Shown here piece by piece: positions 60,731-64,000 of a stretch of DNA of 64,000 nucleotides. A program made the translations under genes and the position numbers. Source of the stretch: Takakia lepidozioides (lineage: Eukaryota > Streptophyta > Takakiopsida > Takakiales > Takakiaceae); NCBI GenBank assembly GCA_030704615.1, contig CM060733.1, positions 32,736,001 to 32,800,000 of the forward strand. The letters are read 5' to 3'. The stretch's first letter is position 1, and the number at the start of each line of letters is the position of its first letter. The notes under the pieces were generated by a model. It had not been told where the DNA came from and searched no databases. It saw nothing but the letters and a program-made list of their open reading frames with translations.

Positions 60731-61376
60731 ATGGGGTCGTGCAAGCCAAAGCCAAAGCGGAACGGCCCGAAAGATGATGATCCTGGTGAGCCCGATGGGG
60801 CCGACGTATCACCGAAGCGTCAATTTGAGGAGGCGATTCATGCTTTTGAAAGCGAGGCCGCTCAAGAACGGGAGGAATCTGGGGAGTCGGAGCCCGAGGA
60901 CTTCCCGTAGGCTCTGCCAGACCAATAGATGCCTCCCATGCCAGCAGCCTTTTGGGAAGGGTTGTTGGCGCAGTTTGGCGGAACGTTGAAAGACGTGTTG
61001 CAGGCGGCTAATGCCACTTCCACTAAGGCAAAGTTTAAGGTGAAGCCTAAAGAACCCGACACCTTTGAGGGCATCCAAAATTGGAAGGCACTCAACACCT
61101 GGCTCTTGGAGCTGGAGTAGTACTTCCGGGCGGCCAAGTTGAGTGACGAGGATCGGGTGGAAGTGGCTCCCACCTATTTGAGGGGCTATGCTCAACATTG
61201 GTGGCAGAAACGCCTTCATGACCGAGGTCCAAACCCGGAAACCTTGAACAGGAGTGGGTTCAAGGAACTTATGAAAAAAGACAGTTTGTTCCCCTCAATG
61301 CGTCCTGGCTCGCCCGGGACAAGATGATGAACTTGAAGCAAACGGATGACATTCGGGGATATGTTCAGGCTTTCAA
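60731..61376 (+). pseudogene. gag: Chromovirus gag, N-terminal part
   Basis: ATG 60731 (MGSCKPKPKRNGPKDDDP) leads a basic/acidic N-terminus, then a capsid-like region: MPAAFWEGLLAQFGGTLKDV, NWKALNTWLLELE, YLRGYAQHWWQKRL. Stops occur at about 60908, 60926 and 61118 and a frameshift near 61320. The last codons (GYVQAFN) are cut by an insertion at TTCAA (61372-61376). Gag forms the virus-like particle of the retrotransposon. Confidence 0.8.
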
Positions 61377-61826
61377 TGTCGCGGCCCTTTGCCTTGAGGG
61401 TAGGGGGTCGGGACACATGAGGGGCTGCCCTTGTGGTAGGGGCAGCGGCAGTGATAGGTATGGGGGGCTGAAGCACCCTTGAGTGCCCAAGGCACTCAAG
61501 GAGGCGGAGGCGCTCACTAGGTGGAGCCCCGCACACCGGGTTGCGGTGGGGGTGGCTCCACAAGGGGTGGTGGTAGCTTAGCGGGACTTAGTGGGGGTGG
61601 CATAGGACTCACCATGGGGGCGGAGACCTTGTGGTGGGAGTCGTGGGGAGTCTTGGGACTCATCACGGTCCATAGAGGCCGTGGTGAGTGGGCCAAGACT
61701 CACCGCGACTCATCACCGGGAGTCGAGGGTTTTCGTGGTGGTTCGCCATAAAATGGCATGGCTGGTTGTGAAACCCCCGCGGACAGCTACAGAAGTATAT
61801 ATAAGGGGAGTAGTGACCCCGAGAAC
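61377..61826 (+). mobile_element. Inserted LTR, 5' segment (L3)
   Basis: It starts TGTCGCGGCCC directly after TTCAA and matches L1 and L2 up to the TATA region (61796-61803) and about 20 bases beyond. It then stops abruptly at an inversion junction. Confidence 0.8.
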
Positions 61827-62238
61827 ACTTCTTGGCCATGTACCCGGACTCTCCACAATTAAAACACATTCCATCGAAGGTCGCATTCAGTCCGCCATAA
61901 GCCGTCGCACCTGATTTTCTTTTTTCGGAGCACTGGGTGTCGCCTTGACGTGTGAAGGCCCTCCCTTCGATTTCCATGTGCCATTGTCGCCGCGTGGCCT
62001 ATCCCACTTCTTTTCCGGTCGGAAAGAGTCACCCTCCCGCCGACTCTTCTTGTGGTTCAGCTCCGTACGGCCTTGTCTTTTGCCCCCAGGGACATCCGAG
62101 AACCATTCAGCCCTTTCAATTGCCTCGTTCAAAGTCTTAGGTGGCTTCTCCTCCAACTTCCGCCTAGCATCCCGCCACAAAGTTGAAGACCATTTCTGGT
62201 TCCGCCATATCCGCAACTTCGAGCAACAGCACATTGAA
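61827..62238 (-). pseudogene. gag: Inverted gag C-terminal segment with zinc knuckle
   Basis: On the - strand it begins TTCAATGTGCTG (62238), continuing the gag text broken at 61376: VLLLEVADMAEPEMVFNF, then TLNEAIERAEWF, GKRQGRTELNHKKSR and the CCHC knuckle MCFNCGESGYMAKKC near 61870-61835. Orientation is opposite to the rest of the element, so this piece was flipped. Confidence 0.8.
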
Positions 62239-62425
62239 TGTCGCGCACCTCAATTCGGTAAGCTCCCCTTCAAGTCATAGTTACTTGCTTTGATGCGCGC
62301 GCCTGACTCCCACCTGGCTGCCGGGCCAACTTGGAGCTTCGGCTGCTCACCGGGACATAACGGTCCCCCTTTGCTCTCCCACTAAACCCTCCACCTATTT
62401 GGGCCTAGTGGAATTCCCTTTGGTA
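62239..62425 (-). mobile_element. Inverted LTR, 3' segment
   Basis: On + it starts TGTCGCGCACC (62239); on - it ends GGTGCGCGACA followed by TTCAA. It matches L4 (29051-29229) along its length, including the purine tract and GGGAATT(T)CCACTAGGCCC. Together with L3 it makes up the two parts of one inserted LTR with TGTCGCG / CGCGACA ends. Confidence 0.65.
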
Positions 62426-62448
62426 GATGGGCGAAACCCCGACAATTG

Positions 62449-64000
62449 AACATGACTCGGGCAACCACGGAGCTGTCCGAAGATTCCATCAGCCGCTTGG
62501 TGGAAGCGGTGGTTGCCAAAACTTGCAAGGTAGGCAACTACTCTTGTGAGTTGTATTAGGAGACTGGCCCCTTGTGTAAAGGGAGTCAGTTAATGTTTGT
62601 GAGTGGGATAATTTCTGGAACTAACGTGTCGTTGTTGGTGGACACAGGAGCGTCGCACTCCTTCATGACACCGGCAACGGCACGAAAGCTGGGGCTCCGA
62701 CTAGTGATGTGGGGGCCTCTATTGAAGTGCATTCTGCCAAAGGAGAACCACAACTGGCGACGAGGTTGGCGTTCGATGTTCCCCTTCAGCTGGGGAATTG
62801 GGAGGGACGTGAGAACTTCACCATTTGCGAGATCGATGGAGTGGATCTCTTTTTGGGGATGACCTTTTTGAGCAAATCAGGAGCGATCATAGATGGCCGC
62901 AAGAGAGTAGTCACGCTACCGTGTGGGAATGGTGGCGGAGTTTGACGGGTGTCAAAAACACCCAACCCAGTGGGAGGGCGAATAAACCTGCTGTCAACAA
63001 AGGAGTGGGCCGTGGAAGAGCCACACGAGCCCCAATTTTTGCTTTACATAAGACAAGTGGAGGGAGAAGGCAATAGGGAGCCGAGTCCAGATTGGATCAA
63101 GGAGATCTTGGAGAAATACCAGGATGTGATGCCGGAGGATTTACCAAGCGGCTTGCCACTGCGAAGAGGAGTTGACCATAAGATTGAGGTGATACCGGGA
63201 TCGGAGTCGTCTGCCAAGGCGCCCTACCGGTTGAGCCACAGAGAGTTGGTCGAGCTGAAGACTCAGCTTAAGGATCTAATGTCAAAGGGGTACATCTGGC
63301 CGAGTAAGTCACCTTACGGAGCCCCGGTGCTATTCACAGACAAGAAGGACGGGACGCTGCGGATGTGTGTCGATTACAGGACTCTAAATAAGGTGACTAT
63401 AAAAAACCAGTACCTTTTGTCAAGGATCGACGACCTCTTCAATCGGTTGGCAGGAGCGAAGTATTTCAGCCGGATAGATTTGCGCTCCGGCTATCATCAA
63501 ATCCGAGTGGCGGAAGGAGATGAGGAGAAGACCGCGTGCAGGACAAGATATGGTTCATATGAGTTCTTGGTGATGCCCTTTGGGCTCACCAATGCACCCG
63601 CGATCTTTAGCACGCTAATGAACAGCCTTTTCCAGGAGTGGTTGGACGATTTTGTGATCGTGTACATTGACGACATCTTGGTGTACTCGAAAACAAAGGA
63701 AGAGCACCTGGAGCACCTCAAAAGGGTGTTCTAGAAATTGCGGGAAAGGAAGTTGTATGCCAAAGTTTCAAAGTGTGAATTCGGGGTCACAAAAGTGGAG
63801 TTCCTAGGGCATGTGATTACACAGGATGGGATCAAAATGGATGACAGAAAGGTGAGGGCGATCTTGGACTGGGAGCCTCCGACTTCGGTCCCGAAAGCGC
63901 GATCCTTCCTAGGACTCGCCTCCTATTACCGAAAGTATGTGAGAAATTTTACCAAGATCGCGGGGCCGCTGTCAGATCTTCTGTGTAAGTCCAAGATATG
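62449..64000 (+). pseudogene. pol: Chromovirus gag tail, protease and reverse transcriptase (partial)
   Basis: The + reading resumes with NMTRATTELSEDSISRLVEA, then after a TAG at 62557 the protease LVDTGASHSF near 62640 and LGMTFLSKSG, then [57 protein letters not shown], and catalytic [10 protein letters not shown] near 63665. A frameshift near 62710, a TGA at 62943 and a TAG at 63732 break it; the reading continues (LRERKLYAKVSKCEFG, SYYRKYVRNF) to the window edge. It is better preserved than element 1 in RT. Confidence 0.9.

Larger units (their letters stand above)
60174..64000 (+). mobile_element. Ty3/gypsy chromovirus, element 2 (cut by window edge)
   Basis: The order is 5' LTR sequence (60174-60693), gag start (60731), an LTR-type insertion and a small inversion inside gag (61377-62445), gag tail, protease and reverse transcriptase to the window end. 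Pol is very similar to element 1. The element sits inside the Gln-Thr gene after copy C. RNase H, integrase and the 3' LTR should lie beyond 64000. Confidence 0.88.

Overview
This window looks like nuclear DNA of a land plant with a large, repeat-rich genome. A fern or other seedless vascular plant is my best guess. The evidence is multi-exon GT-AG genes, a plant-type cytosolic HSC70 ending in EEVD with the intron at codon 72, PPR-derived coding repeats of the LVDMYAKCG / RDVVSWSAM style, a chromodomain-bearing Ty3/gypsy retrotransposon, CACTA transposons and a plant L1-type LINE. The species is inferred from style only. There is no CRISPR, rRNA or convincing tRNA.

Layout. 1-1234 (-): 5' part of a probable plastid PII (GLB1) gene that runs off the left edge. 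1528-5626 (+): complete nine-exon USP39/SAD1 splicing factor. 7266-12418 (+): complete twelve-exon RAD23 ubiquitin-shuttle gene. 12419-14986: intergenic DNA with a degenerate tandem repeat. 14987-17623: GC-rich, C-tract element (copy A) followed by a broken gene of an unrecognised family. 17624-22637: degenerate chromovirus with an LTR piece. 22638-26060 (+): PPR-derived tandem array plus a decayed PPR gene. 26560-28458: fragments of two CACTA families. 29051-29229: LTR piece (-). 29230-34558 (-): a second, larger PPR-derived array. 35617-38880: CACTA end and a broken TNP2 transposase gene (-). 39240-40020 (-): GC-rich copy B. 41526-43799 (-): intact two-exon HSC70 gene with heat-shock-element-like sites upstream. 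45423-52830 (+): decayed LINE. 53596-60173 (+): GC-rich copy C followed by a large broken gene homologous to the one after copy A, rich in Gln-Thr repeats. 60174-64000 (+): second chromovirus, with a micro-inversion in gag, cut by the window edge.

Four host genes (GLB1, USP39, RAD23, HSC70) are credible; all reading frames in between look like decayed mobile or repeat DNA. USP39 and HSC70 have every splice phase and key motif consistent, so the assembly is good in unique DNA. Many defects in the repeats fall at C or G runs and could be read errors.

The most unusual content is (i) a PPR coding fragment that has become a satellite: monomers of about 355 or 375 bp in a four-monomer higher-order repeat, in two convergent arrays, each abutting retrotransposon sequence at nearly the same internal position; and (ii) two homologous copies of an unrecognised gene family (zinc finger, conserved modules, Gln-Thr-rich stretches), each preceded by the same GC-rich leader and terminal sequence, which may be a new kind of mobile or gene-carrying element.
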